Source: an uncultured Collinsella sp.
GTDB lineage: Bacteria > Actinomycetota > Coriobacteriia > Coriobacteriales > Coriobacteriaceae
NCBI GenBank assembly: GCA_900752425.1
Contig: CAADVE010000045.1
Location: forward strand, 1 to 12,886
Length of the DNA: 12,886 nucleotides
Direction of reading: 5' to 3'
Shown here: one piece after another, positions 1 through 7,033 of the stretch
Layout of the letters: each line of letters opens with the position of its first letter
Position numbering within the stretch: position 1 is the stretch's first letter
The notes under the pieces: model-generated
Database searches by the model: none
The model's input: the letters and a program-made list of their open reading frames with translations, nothing else
Told to the model about the DNA's origin: nothing
Program-made: the position numbers and the translations under genes

Positions 1-408
1 GTGGACTCGGGCTTTGCCAAGGCCGCGGGCAATGCGGCCAGGTTTTTTGATGTCGCCGTGGGCAGCAAGCTCGTCAAACTTGTCCGCCTGCGTTATCTGG
101 ACGATGCGCCACTGTGCCTGGAGACCACCTATCTGCCACCGAGCTTTGAAGCACTCATCGATCGCGATATCAACGGTTCGCTCTACGCCACGCTGCGCCA
201 GGAATTCCATCGCGCGCCGGCACAGGGGCATAAGACCTTTGAGGTGTGCTATGCCTCGCAAAACGAGGCGTTTTTGCTCAACGTTGAGCGCGGGCAGGCG
301 CTGATCCTAATCACCGACTACGTCTACGACACCGACGGCCGCCCGCTCCACGTCTCCAAGCGCATCCAACGCACCGACCGCGCCAAATACACCGAGCCCA
401 TCGGCTAA
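1..408 (+). CDS. GntR-family transcriptional regulator, C-terminal UTRA domain (5' end cut by window)
   Basis: The visible 135 residues match the UTRA effector-binding domain of HutC-type GntR regulators. These bind a small metabolite and release an N-terminal winged-helix domain from DNA. The characteristic run is present: R-x-R-Y-L-D-D-x-P-L-C-L-E-T-T-Y-L-P near residues 29-47, a strand with GQALILI near 99-105, and the closing R-x-D-R-A-K-Y-T segment before a TAA stop. Family members have about 235-250 residues, so the DNA-binding half lies upstream of the window. The GTG at base 1 is an internal valine, not a start. The gene converges on the acetyltransferase gene, with 21 bases between the two stop codons. 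The ligand cannot be read from this fragment. The UTRA call is firm. Confidence 0.85.
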   Translation: MDSGFAKAAGNAARFFDVAVGSKLVKLVRLRYLDDAPLCLETTYLPPSFEALIDRDINGSLYATLRQEFHRAPAQGHKTFEVCYASQNEAFLLNVERGQALILITDYVYDTDGRPLHVSKRIQRTDRAKYTEPIG

Positions 409-419
409 CCTGCCAAAAT

Positions 420-444
420 AAACCTGTCCCTAAATGGTAGGTTT
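420..444 (-). terminator. Weak terminator candidate between convergent genes
   Basis: A 6-bp inverted repeat (AAACCT at 420-425 with AGGTTT at 439-444) spans the stop codon of the acetyltransferase gene. On the minus strand it is followed by ATTTTGG. The stem is short and half A/T, so this is only a suggestion of the end signal that a convergent junction needs. Confidence 0.2.
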
Positions 445-1020
445 GGGGAGGTCGGGGAACCAGGTTGGTTTGGGTTGGTTGGGCGTGCGCTCGGCCAGGA
501 CCAACTCCATCCAGCACATGTCGTACCAGCGGCCGAACTTTTGGGCACAGCGATCGAAGGCGCCCACCAAGCGATATCCCATATGGGCATGGAAGTCCTG
601 GCTATTGTGCGTTAGATACTCGTCGTCCTTGTCGTGCGGCACGGCGATGAGCGCGCACATGTTGGTGATGCCCATCGCGATCAGGCACTGCTTGAGCGCA
701 TCGTGCAGCTTGCGACCCAGCCCGCCATGGCGCACATCGCGTGCCAGGTAGATCGACGTCTCGACCGACCAGTCGTATGCCTCGCGGCTGTTAAGCGGAC
801 TCACGTAGGCATAGCCTACCGGACGCCCGTCCAACTCCATCACCAAATACGGATAGCGCTTGAGCGTACGCTCAATACGCCCGGCGAACTCCTCAACGCT
901 CGGCACCTCGTATTCGCAGGTAATCGCCGTCTGGCGCACATACGGCTCATAGATGGCAAGCAACGCCGGCGCATCATCGGGCGTCGCCAGACGAATCGTC
1001 GGCTCGGACATCTCGGTCAT
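430..1020 (-). CDS. GNAT-family N-acetyltransferase, phosphinothricin-acetyltransferase-like
   Basis: This 196-residue protein has the GNAT fold pattern. It opens with I-R-L-A-T-P-D-D (residues 9-16) and has Y-E-P-Y-V (24-28), typical of the Pat/phosphinothricin acetyltransferase group. The acetyl-CoA pyrophosphate-binding turn R-H-G-G-L-G-R-K-L follows at 97-105, and H-x-x-M-G-Y-R-L-V-G is near 144-153. By family it would transfer acetyl from acetyl-CoA to an amino group of a small molecule in the cytoplasm; the true substrate is unknown. I chose ATG at 1020 because GAGAAGGG lies just upstream. A longer reading from TTG at 1044 would place that ribosome site inside the coding region. The last 20 residues are Pro- and Lys-rich (E-R-T-P-N-Q-P-K-P-T) and extend past the usual fold. 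The gene is immediately downstream of the aldolase terminator. Confidence 0.85.
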   Translation of the reverse strand: MTEMSEPTIRLATPDDAPALLAIYEPYVRQTAITCEYEVPSVEEFAGRIERTLKRYPYLVMELDGRPVGYAYVSPLNSREAYDWSVETSIYLARDVRHGGLGRKLHDALKQCLIAMGITNMCALIAVPHDKDDEYLTHNSQDFHAHMGYRLVGAFDRCAQKFGRWYDMCWMELVLAERTPNQPKPTWFPDLPKPTI

Positions 1021-1033
1021 ACAACCCTTCTCC

Positions 1034-1080
1034 CTCAAAAACAAAGGCCGCCTTGCGGCAAACCCAAGCGCAAGGCGGCC
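1034..1080 (-). terminator. Rho-independent terminator of the threonine aldolase gene
   Basis: There is a perfect 12-bp stem (1046-1057 with 1069-1080) and an 11-base loop. On the minus strand it is followed by TTTGTTTTTG. It begins 17 bases beyond the aldolase stop codon. The T-tract runs straight into the ribosome site of the acetyltransferase gene, so that gene is either reached by read-through or has a promoter hidden in this signal. Confidence 0.9.
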
Positions 1081-1097
1081 CCCGTCATCATGTCAAC

Positions 1098-2123
1098 TTA
1101 CAGGACAGCCGCCAGCGCGTCGATGTCCTCCTGCGTCGTGGCCCAGCTGGTGCAAAAGCGCACCACCGTGTGGGTATCGTCGTACTTTTCCCAGTACTCG
1201 ATCGCCGCATGCTCGCGAATGCGGGCCATGTCCTCGTTGGGCAGAATCACGAACTGCTGGTTTGTGGGCGTCTCCAAGAAGAACTGGTAGCCGCGCTCGT
1301 GCAGCACGCGACGCAGCGCCTGAGCGGTCTCAATCGCCTGGCGACCAATCTCAAAATACAGGCCGTCAGTAAAGAGCGCCTCAAACTGCACGCCCGTCAG
1401 GCGGCCCTTGGCCAACAGCGCGCCGTGCTGCTTAATACGCGGAATGGGGTGCGCCGGGGCGTGCATGCCGCAGAACACCACAGCCTCGCCGCAGAGCGCA
1501 CCGCACTTGGTGCCGCCGATGTAGAACACGTCACACAGCTGCGCCAGCTCGGGCAGGGTAATGTCGCACTCATCGGCCGCCAGCGCATAGGCCAGACGAG
1601 CACCGTCCACAAACAGCGGAATCTCGCGCTTCTGGCACACCGCGTGAATCGCCGCGAGCTCGGCCTTGGAGTACAGCGTGCCGTACTCGGTCGATAGACT
1701 CACGTACACGGCGCCCGGGAACACCGTGTGCTCGTAGCTCTCGTTTTCGTAGAACACCTGGATATAGTTCTCGAGGTCCTCGGCGTGCATCTTGCCCTCG
1801 TAGCCGGGGATGGTGAGTACCTTGTGGCCGCCAAACTCGATGGCGCCCGCCTCGTGGCAGGCGACGTGACCAGTCTCGGCAGCAACGACGCCCTCGTACG
1901 GCGCGAGCAGCATGTCAATCACCGTGGCGTTAGCCTGCGTGCCGCCCACCAGGAAAAACACGTCGGCATCGGGGGCCTGGCAGGCCTCGCGAATAAGTTG
2001 CTTGGCACGCTCGGTATGTGCATCGGTACCGTAGCCGGGCTGCGGCTCCATATTGGTGTCGACGAGCGCCTGCAGCACCGCCGGGTGTGCGCCGTGGGAA
2101 TAATCGTTGTTAAACGCGAGCAT
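1098..2123 (-). CDS. ltaE: Low-specificity L-threonine aldolase (PLP-dependent)
   Basis: This 341-residue fold-type I PLP enzyme belongs to the threonine aldolase / beta-eliminating lyase family. It cleaves L-threonine or L-allo-threonine to glycine and acetaldehyde in the cytoplasm. Visible landmarks are the N-terminal F-N-N-D-Y-S-H-G-A-H, a phosphate-binding G-G-T-Q-A-N at 60-65, the ring-stacking His86 in E-T-G-H-V-A-C-H-E, Asp173 in F-V-D-G-A-R-L that contacts the pyridine nitrogen, and Lys206 in Y-I-G-G-T-K-C-G that forms the Schiff base. Length matches the family. The ATG at 2123 has AGAGGA seven bases upstream. It follows the PAP2 gene by 45 bases with no terminator visible, so the two may share a transcript, and it ends at a strong terminator. 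The family call is firm; the symbol and the L-threo/allo preference are assigned by analogy. Confidence 0.9.
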   Translation of the reverse strand: MLAFNNDYSHGAHPAVLQALVDTNMEPQPGYGTDAHTERAKQLIREACQAPDADVFFLVGGTQANATVIDMLLAPYEGVVAAETGHVACHEAGAIEFGGHKVLTIPGYEGKMHAEDLENYIQVFYENESYEHTVFPGAVYVSLSTEYGTLYSKAELAAIHAVCQKREIPLFVDGARLAYALAADECDITLPELAQLCDVFYIGGTKCGALCGEAVVFCGMHAPAHPIPRIKQHGALLAKGRLTGVQFEALFTDGLYFEIGRQAIETAQALRRVLHERGYQFFLETPTNQQFVILPNEDMARIREHAAIEYWEKYDDTHTVVRFCTSWATTQEDIDALAAVL

Positions 2124-2168
2124 GGCAATCCTCTCTTACCGGGTATCGGTCAGATGATTCAAACGGAG

Positions 2169-3032
2169 CTATTGTACGCCGTTGGGATAGGCAATACGCG
2201 CGGCAAGGCACTCAAGCGCCAGCACCAGGGCAAAGCCGCAGATCACGTCACTCAAAAAATGCGCTCCGATCACGATACGGCCAAAGGCGACAAGCGCCGC
2301 GACCACAGCCGCCATCCAAAAGACCACCCGGCGGCGCGACGGCTTTTCCTTAAAGGCCGCTGCGGGAAGCCCGGCGAGCATCAGGCCAATCGCCGCATGC
2401 GCGGTGTGTCCACTCGCGAACGACTTAAAGCCGTCCTTGATTACGCCGGCGGCGATATAGCTCCACTTGTCGGGGTTGCCAATCACCCACCACGGCTGAA
2501 AATTGAGCCCCGGCGTGACCTCGATCACGCGCATGCGCGGGCGCGACCACAACGGCTTAACAATGACGTTGAGGATAATGGCCTGAGCGACCCACACGGC
2601 AAGCACCATCAACGCCCAGCGCGTGAGCTCATCGGGCTCGGTCGTGCGCGTGAGGCGATAGATGATAAGGTTGGCGGCGATGACCAGCACAAACGTCAGC
2701 ACCAGCTGAACGGCAATGAGTTTGCCGCCAACCTTCAGGGACGAGACGATCTCGTAGCCGGCCAGGCCAACGTTGACGAGGATGCCGAGCACGGCGAGCC
2801 ATTTGCTCCCTCTGGAATCGGGGCGTGCCGAGCGCACGAGCATAACGCCCGCGATGCTCGCCGTCAGCTCGAACGGCAGCTCGCCGGCGGCCTCGATAAA
2901 GCGGCCGTACATGCTACCGATGTTGAACAGCGCGCTCGAGATCTGATAATCGAAGAAGCTGCCCACGCCCAGACAAAGACACAGGACAACCGCGATAATG
3001 GCGACATCTTTCTTATAGATGTATCCGAACAT
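2169..3032 (-). CDS. PAP2-family integral membrane phosphatase
   Basis: This 287-residue protein has about six hydrophobic segments (roughly 9-27, 54-66, 78-96, 105-126, 139-158, 236-280) and all three PAP2 phosphatase motifs. They are K159-P-L-W-S-R164-P165-R, S207-G208-H209 within F-A-S-G-H-T, and R252-x5-H258-x3-D262. His258 is the expected nucleophile by family, with His209 as acid/base. Members remove phosphate from lipid phosphates such as phosphatidic acid or undecaprenyl pyrophosphate at the membrane; the substrate here is not determinable. I start it at ATG 3032, where AAAGGA lies six bases upstream, and not at an in-frame start 231 bases further upstream that would run through the inverted repeat. 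A loop of about 40 residues between motifs 1 and 2 is W- and P-rich. Confidence 0.85.
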   Translation of the reverse strand: MFGYIYKKDVAIIAVVLCLCLGVGSFFDYQISSALFNIGSMYGRFIEAAGELPFELTASIAGVMLVRSARPDSRGSKWLAVLGILVNVGLAGYEIVSSLKVGGKLIAVQLVLTFVLVIAANLIIYRLTRTTEPDELTRWALMVLAVWVAQAIILNVIVKPLWSRPRMRVIEVTPGLNFQPWWVIGNPDKWSYIAAGVIKDGFKSFASGHTAHAAIGLMLAGLPAAAFKEKPSRRRVVFWMAAVVAALVAFGRIVIGAHFLSDVICGFALVLALECLAARIAYPNGVQ

Positions 3033-3131
3033 GCTTTCCTTTCGATGGGGCGAAGGGTCGACCCGCAACGTGGTGGGGCAAAGATAGCTTTGTCCCGTAA
3101 ATACCCTTACAGGTTGAGCATAAGTAAGCGA

Positions 3132-3229
3132 AAACGTTCCATTTGTGGCAAGGTGGCCCGAAGGAGGAGGGAAGCGTACTTGCGTACGCGACCGACGAGT
3201 GAGGGTCAGATTGCACAAATGGGGCGTTT
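3132..3229. repeat. 98-base intergenic inverted-repeat element between mfd and the PAP2 gene
   Basis: The ends form a 16-bp inverted repeat: 3132-3147 pairs with 3214-3229. Two positions (3137/3224 and 3138/3223) are U-G wobbles in plus-strand RNA but A-C mismatches in minus-strand RNA. Inside are a 6-bp hairpin (GCGTAC 3174-3179, loop TTGC, GTACGC 3184-3189) and a GACC...GGTC pair (3190-3193 with 3204-3207). The element sits 14 bases beyond the mfd stop codon. On the minus strand its end runs into CGTTTTCGC, so it could serve as the mfd terminator. The nested stems suggest a small mobile or structured-RNA element. I do not recognise a named family, and no reading frame in it looks coding. 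The rest of the 211-base gap (3033-3131) holds the PAP2 ribosome site and a small hairpin at 3076-3095, but no convincing promoter. Confidence 0.6.
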
Positions 3230-3243
3230 GCAGCGTCGACCCG

Positions 3244-6200
3244 TTAGTCGTCGTCGCTCGCACCCAGCTGTTGCAGCAGCATGAGTGCCGCGGCCACGGG
3301 GCCGGTGCCGTCGTTGGCGTCGAGGCCGCGACCCAGGCCGCTGCCCGCGCCGGCGCCCGCCTTGTAGGGCACCGACAGCTTGCGGCTCTTAGGGAAGTTC
3401 ACCGCGCCGTACCGGTTCTTAAGCTCAAAGGCCACCTTCTTGGGCACGTCGACGCCCAAAAACGTGATGCGGCCGCCACTGAGCGTGACGCTCTCGAGCC
3501 CCAGACGCTCGCCGCGAATGCGGATGCGCGCGCGATTGAACAGGTTGAGTCCCGCCAACGGCAGCTCGCCATGCGCGGCTTCGGTCTCCTCCTGCACCTC
3601 ATCGATGCTCTCCAGGTCCTCGGCCGCTGCGAGCTTACGGTACACGAGCACGCGCTGATCCACCGCCGGCAGATACTCCTCGGACAAGAAGTAGTCGGCC
3701 GGCAGGTTAATACCCACGCTCGCCGCCTCCACGCCGGCGTCGTCATCGCCGCGCGCCTCAGCCACGGCCTGGCCCAGCATCTGCGTAAACAGGTCAAAGC
3801 CCACGCTCGACAGGTTGCCGTGCTGCTCGGCGCCCATAAGCGAGCCGGCACCACGGATCTCCAGGTCGCGCATGGCAATGCGCATGCCGCTGCCCAGGTC
3901 TTGGAACTCGGACAGTGCGGTCAGGCGCGCCGTCGCCTCCTCGGTGAGAGGCAGCTCGCCCGGAAACATAAAGTACGCGTAGGCCTGCGTGGCAGAACGT
4001 CCCACACGGCCCTTGAGCTGGTAAAGCTGTGCTAGACCCAGGCGCTGCGAGTCCTCGATGATGAGCGTGTTGGCGGTCGCGTTGTCGATGCCGCTCTCCA
4101 CGATGGTCGTGGCGATGAGTACATCGATCTTTTTGGTCGCGAACTCGATCATCACGTCCTCGACCTCGCGCGGGCTCATCTTGCCGTGCGCCACACCCAC
4201 GCGCGCCTCGGGCGCGGCCTCGTGCACGCGCGCCACGGCGTCGTCGATGGTCTTGACGCGGTTGGACACGTAGTACACCTGACCGCCGCGGCCCACCTCC
4301 AGGCGAATCGCCGCACTCACCACGTCGGGGTCGTACTCCCCCACGTGCACGATCACGGGACGACGCCCGGTCGGCGGTGTGGTGATCAGGCTCATGTCGC
4401 GCACGCCGCTCGTGGCCATCTGCATGGTTCGCGGAATAGGCGTTGCCGAAAGCGTGAGCACGTCGATTTGCTCGCGCAGGTTCTTGAGCTGCTCCTTGTG
4501 CTGCACGCCAAAGCGCTGCTCCTCGTCGATGATCACCAGGCCCAGGTTCTTGGGGTTCACATCGGCAGAAAGCAAGCGGTGCGTGCCGATGAGCACGTCG
4601 ATCGTGCCCTCGGCAAACGCCTTGAGCGCGCGCTTCTGCTGCGCCGGCGTGCGGAAGCGGCTGAGCACTTCGACCTCGAGGCCAAACGGGGCAAAGCGCT
4701 CAAAGAACGTCTCGTAGTGCTGCTGGGCAAGAATGGTCGTGGGGCAGAGCACCATGACTTGGCGGCCGGAGTCCACGCACTTAAACGCCGCGCGCAGGGC
4801 AACCTCGGTCTTGCCGAAACCCACGTCGCCGCAGAGCAGGCGATCCATGGGCTTGGGCGCCTCCATGTCGGCCTTGATGTCGGCGATAGCCTCCAGCTGG
4901 TCGCGCGTCTCGTCGTAAGGGAAGCTCTCCTCCATCTCGATCTGCTCGGGCGTATCGGGCGGACAGGCGATACCGGTAATCGACGAGCGGCGCGTATACA
5001 GGTCGACCAGGTCAAACGCCAGCTTTTTGGCGTTCTTGCGCGCCTTGTTGGTGGCACGCGTCCAGTCGGCGGTATTGAGCCTGGTCAGGCGCGGCTTGTC
5101 GCCGTCGGGGCCAACGTAGCGCGTGATGCGGTCGACCTGTTCGAGCGGCACGTAGAGCTTGTCGCCATCGGCATATTCCAGCAAAAAGTAGTCGCGTTCC
5201 TTGCCGCCCACTTCCTGGCGCGCGATCTCGCTAAAGAGCGCGATGCCGTGGGTGGCGTGCACCACGTAGTCGCCCGGCTTAAACGGGAAGGTGATCTGCG
5301 TAATGTCAACCTTGCGGCGGCTGCGCGCGCGGTTGGCATCCATGCGGGCATTGAGGTCGGCAATCGAGAACACGGCCAAATTGGCGTCGGGCACCACCAC
5401 GCCCTGCGGCAGGGGAGCGGCCACAAAGGTCACGCGCCCGCGCGAGATGGTGGGCACGGCAGCGCCGGCGGCAGGCTGCGCGGCGCCCGCCTCGAGCGAG
5501 CGGGCGTTGAGCGCGTCGGCCTTACGCTCGCGAATGGAAGCATGGGCCTCCTGACGGGCAGCACGATCGGCGGAATCCGCCGCTGCCACGCGTACGCGCT
5601 CGCCGATAGCGCCGGCGTTTTCAGGCGCTGCCGTCAGCGACTCCTCAAAGGTAATGCCCTCGTCGCCAAAGGTGAGCTCCATCGACTCGCGCGCACCGCG
5701 GTCGGGAATGGCAAACACGCAGGCATAGCGCTTGCCCACGACTTCCTGAATGCGCGTCATAAAGCGATTGTCCGAGCCTGCGATGGCCGGCTGCTCAATC
5801 TTGAGCTCTGCCGTAACCGCACCGCCCGCGCGAATCAGGCTCACATAGTTCAGGCGCTGCTGAGCACCAAAATCGAGCTGCTGAGCGCGTACATACAGGC
5901 CATCCAGTCGGTCAATCCCCGCCTCGCCGGCACGGGCCTCGATATCCTCGTAAGCGCGCAGGCAGTCGTCGAACAGCGAGCGCGGCTCGGACAGCACCAC
6001 GAGTGCTTTGCCGCTCACATGCGACAGCGGGCTCACGGTCTGGCCGTACATCACCGGCAAAAAGCGGTCGAGCTCGGGCGTGACGATGCGCGCATCCACC
6101 ATCTCGAGCAGCGCCGCCAGCTTGCTATCGTCCTGGCTGGCGCGGTAGAGCGCCACGTGCATGTTGTGAACGGCATCGTCGGTAAGCGCCAGCTCACGGC

Positions 6201-6876
6201 AGGGGAAGATCTCGATACTGTCCTCGTTGCCGATGGTCTGCCCCGTTGAGCTCACCATGCGGCGAATGCGGTCAATCTCGTCGCCGAAGAACTCGATGCG
6301 CACGGGCGCCTTTTCCTGTGCGGGGAACACCTCGACGGTGTCGCCGTGCACGCGGAACAGCCCGGGCGCGTCGGCGGCACCGGCATTGGTGTAGCCCATG
6401 CCCACCAGGCGCTGCGGCACCTCGTCAAAAGGAATCTCCTCGCCCACCGCAAAGGTCGTGGACTCCCAATAGTGGCTCTCGACCGGCGGCACGCAACGCA
6501 GCAGCGCGCGAGCCGAGGCAACCATGATGCAGTTGTCCCCGCGCACGATGCGTCCCAGTGCCTCGCAGCGCTGCGCCACCACGGCGTCGTCGGGCGCCTG
6601 CTCGCGCCAAGGGTAGTCCTTGCGCTCGGGAAAGCGGCACACGTGCGCCAGCCCCACATAGGCGGCCAGGCTGCGCGCAGCGCGATCGGCCGCGTCCTCG
6701 CCGCTCACAATGTAGACCGTCGGGCGCGGACGACGCGCAAACTGGGCCGCCGCCATAAGCGTGCGACCCGACTGCGACACGGCCAGCGTCACGTCCTCGC
6801 CGGCATCGAGTCCGGCCTCGACGGTCTGCAGCGCCTCGGCAGTGTAGAGCTGCGCGGCTATACGGTGAATGAGCAT
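3244..6876 (-). CDS. mfd: Transcription-repair coupling factor Mfd
   Basis: Mfd removes RNA polymerase stalled at DNA lesions and recruits UvrA for nucleotide excision repair. This 1210-residue protein has the full order of domains. A UvrB-like N-terminal module is followed by the RNA-polymerase-interacting CarD-like domain starting near F-K-P-G-D536-Y-V-V-H. The RecA-like helicase has Walker A G-D-V-G-F-G-K689-T and Walker B D784-E-E-Q. The translocation (TRG) segment follows, with Q-L-K-G-R-V-G-R, and then the C-terminal TRCF domain. The ATG at 6876 has a strong GGAGGA six bases upstream; a TTG nine codons earlier has none. Oddities are an Ala-rich, probably disordered linker near residues 425-480, a Gly-rich and acidic C-terminal tail, and G-I-D-N-A-T-A-N where many Mfd proteins read G-I-D-I-P-N-A-N. 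The length is within the family range. Confidence 0.97.
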   Translation of the reverse strand: MLIHRIAAQLYTAEALQTVEAGLDAGEDVTLAVSQSGRTLMAAAQFARRPRPTVYIVSGEDAADRAARSLAAYVGLAHVCRFPERKDYPWREQAPDDAVVAQRCEALGRIVRGDNCIMVASARALLRCVPPVESHYWESTTFAVGEEIPFDEVPQRLVGMGYTNAGAADAPGLFRVHGDTVEVFPAQEKAPVRIEFFGDEIDRIRRMVSSTGQTIGNEDSIEIFPCRELALTDDAVHNMHVALYRASQDDSKLAALLEMVDARIVTPELDRFLPVMYGQTVSPLSHVSGKALVVLSEPRSLFDDCLRAYEDIEARAGEAGIDRLDGLYVRAQQLDFGAQQRLNYVSLIRAGGAVTAELKIEQPAIAGSDNRFMTRIQEVVGKRYACVFAIPDRGARESMELTFGDEGITFEESLTAAPENAGAIGERVRVAAADSADRAARQEAHASIRERKADALNARSLEAGAAQPAAGAAVPTISRGRVTFVAAPLPQGVVVPDANLAVFSIADLNARMDANRARSRRKVDITQITFPFKPGDYVVHATHGIALFSEIARQEVGGKERDYFLLEYADGDKLYVPLEQVDRITRYVGPDGDKPRLTRLNTADWTRATNKARKNAKKLAFDLVDLYTRRSSITGIACPPDTPEQIEMEESFPYDETRDQLEAIADIKADMEAPKPMDRLLCGDVGFGKTEVALRAAFKCVDSGRQVMVLCPTTILAQQHYETFFERFAPFGLEVEVLSRFRTPAQQKRALKAFAEGTIDVLIGTHRLLSADVNPKNLGLVIIDEEQRFGVQHKEQLKNLREQIDVLTLSATPIPRTMQMATSGVRDMSLITTPPTGRRPVIVHVGEYDPDVVSAAIRLEVGRGGQVYYVSNRVKTIDDAVARVHEAAPEARVGVAHGKMSPREVEDVMIEFATKKIDVLIATTIVESGIDNATANTLIIEDSQRLGLAQLYQLKGRVGRSATQAYAYFMFPGELPLTEEATARLTALSEFQDLGSGMRIAMRDLEIRGAGSLMGAEQHGNLSSVGFDLFTQMLGQAVAEARGDDDAGVEAASVGINLPADYFLSEEYLPAVDQRVLVYRKLAAAEDLESIDEVQEETEAAHGELPLAGLNLFNRARIRIRGERLGLESVTLSGGRITFLGVDVPKKVAFELKNRYGAVNFPKSRKLSVPYKAGAGAGSGLGRGLDANDGTGPVAAALMLLQQLGASDDD

Positions 6877-6901
6877 GCTGTTCCTCCGGCATCGCAACGC
6901 C

Positions 6902-6929
6902 AAAAGCCCGCCGGGGCAAGCTCGGCGGG
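6902..6929 (-). terminator. Hairpin with short T-run in the mfd leader
   Basis: A 7-bp all-G/C stem (6907-6913 with 6923-6929) with a 9-base loop is followed on the minus strand by CTTTTGG. It lies 104 bases past the nth stop and only about 25 bases before the mfd start. It could end nth transcripts. If mfd is transcribed from a promoter in 6930-7033, it could instead attenuate mfd. Confidence 0.5.
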
Positions 6930-7002
6930 TCGTACGTCAAATACATCGTCTGTCATGGTAGCGCATGGAGAGGACTCCGGCTCAAGGGCAAACCCAGCCC
7001 CG

Positions 7003-7028
7003 CAAAAAACGCCAGACGAAGATGCGTT
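7003..7028 (-). terminator. Weak terminator candidate just after nth
   Basis: On the minus strand AACGC (7028-7024) can pair with GCGTT (7012-7008), giving a 5-bp stem with an 11-base loop that runs directly into six T residues (7009-7004). It starts five bases after the nth stop codon. The position and T-run are good, but the stem is weak. Confidence 0.35.
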
Positions 7029-7033
7029 CCGCC

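Noticed and set aside
1..3. GTG at the first base as a true start
   Set aside because: The protein begins mid-domain relative to GntR/UTRA regulators, so the codon is internal.
3076..3095. Small hairpin GGGCAAAG/CTTTGTCC upstream of the PAP2 gene as a riboswitch
   Set aside because: It is a lone 8-bp stem with one wobble and no conserved aptamer features.
3161..3220. AAGGAGGAGGGAAG looks like a ribosome site on the plus strand
   Set aside because: The open frame that follows enters the antisense of mfd and has no protein-like features. The motif belongs to the inverted-repeat element.
2169..3263. PAP2 protein with a 77-residue N-terminal extension
   Set aside because: The extension would read through the inverted repeat and has no domain. 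ATG 3032 has a good ribosome site and begins the membrane protein.
1728..3284. 518-residue open frame on the plus strand
   Set aside because: It lies opposite the aldolase and PAP2 genes, which have motifs and ribosome sites. Its product is rich in His, Arg and Ala without any domain, as expected for a shadow in high-GC DNA.
4186..6249. 687-residue open frame on the plus strand
   Set aside because: It is entirely antisense to mfd, and its composition (Leu, His, Arg, Ala) reflects reversed codons of mfd.
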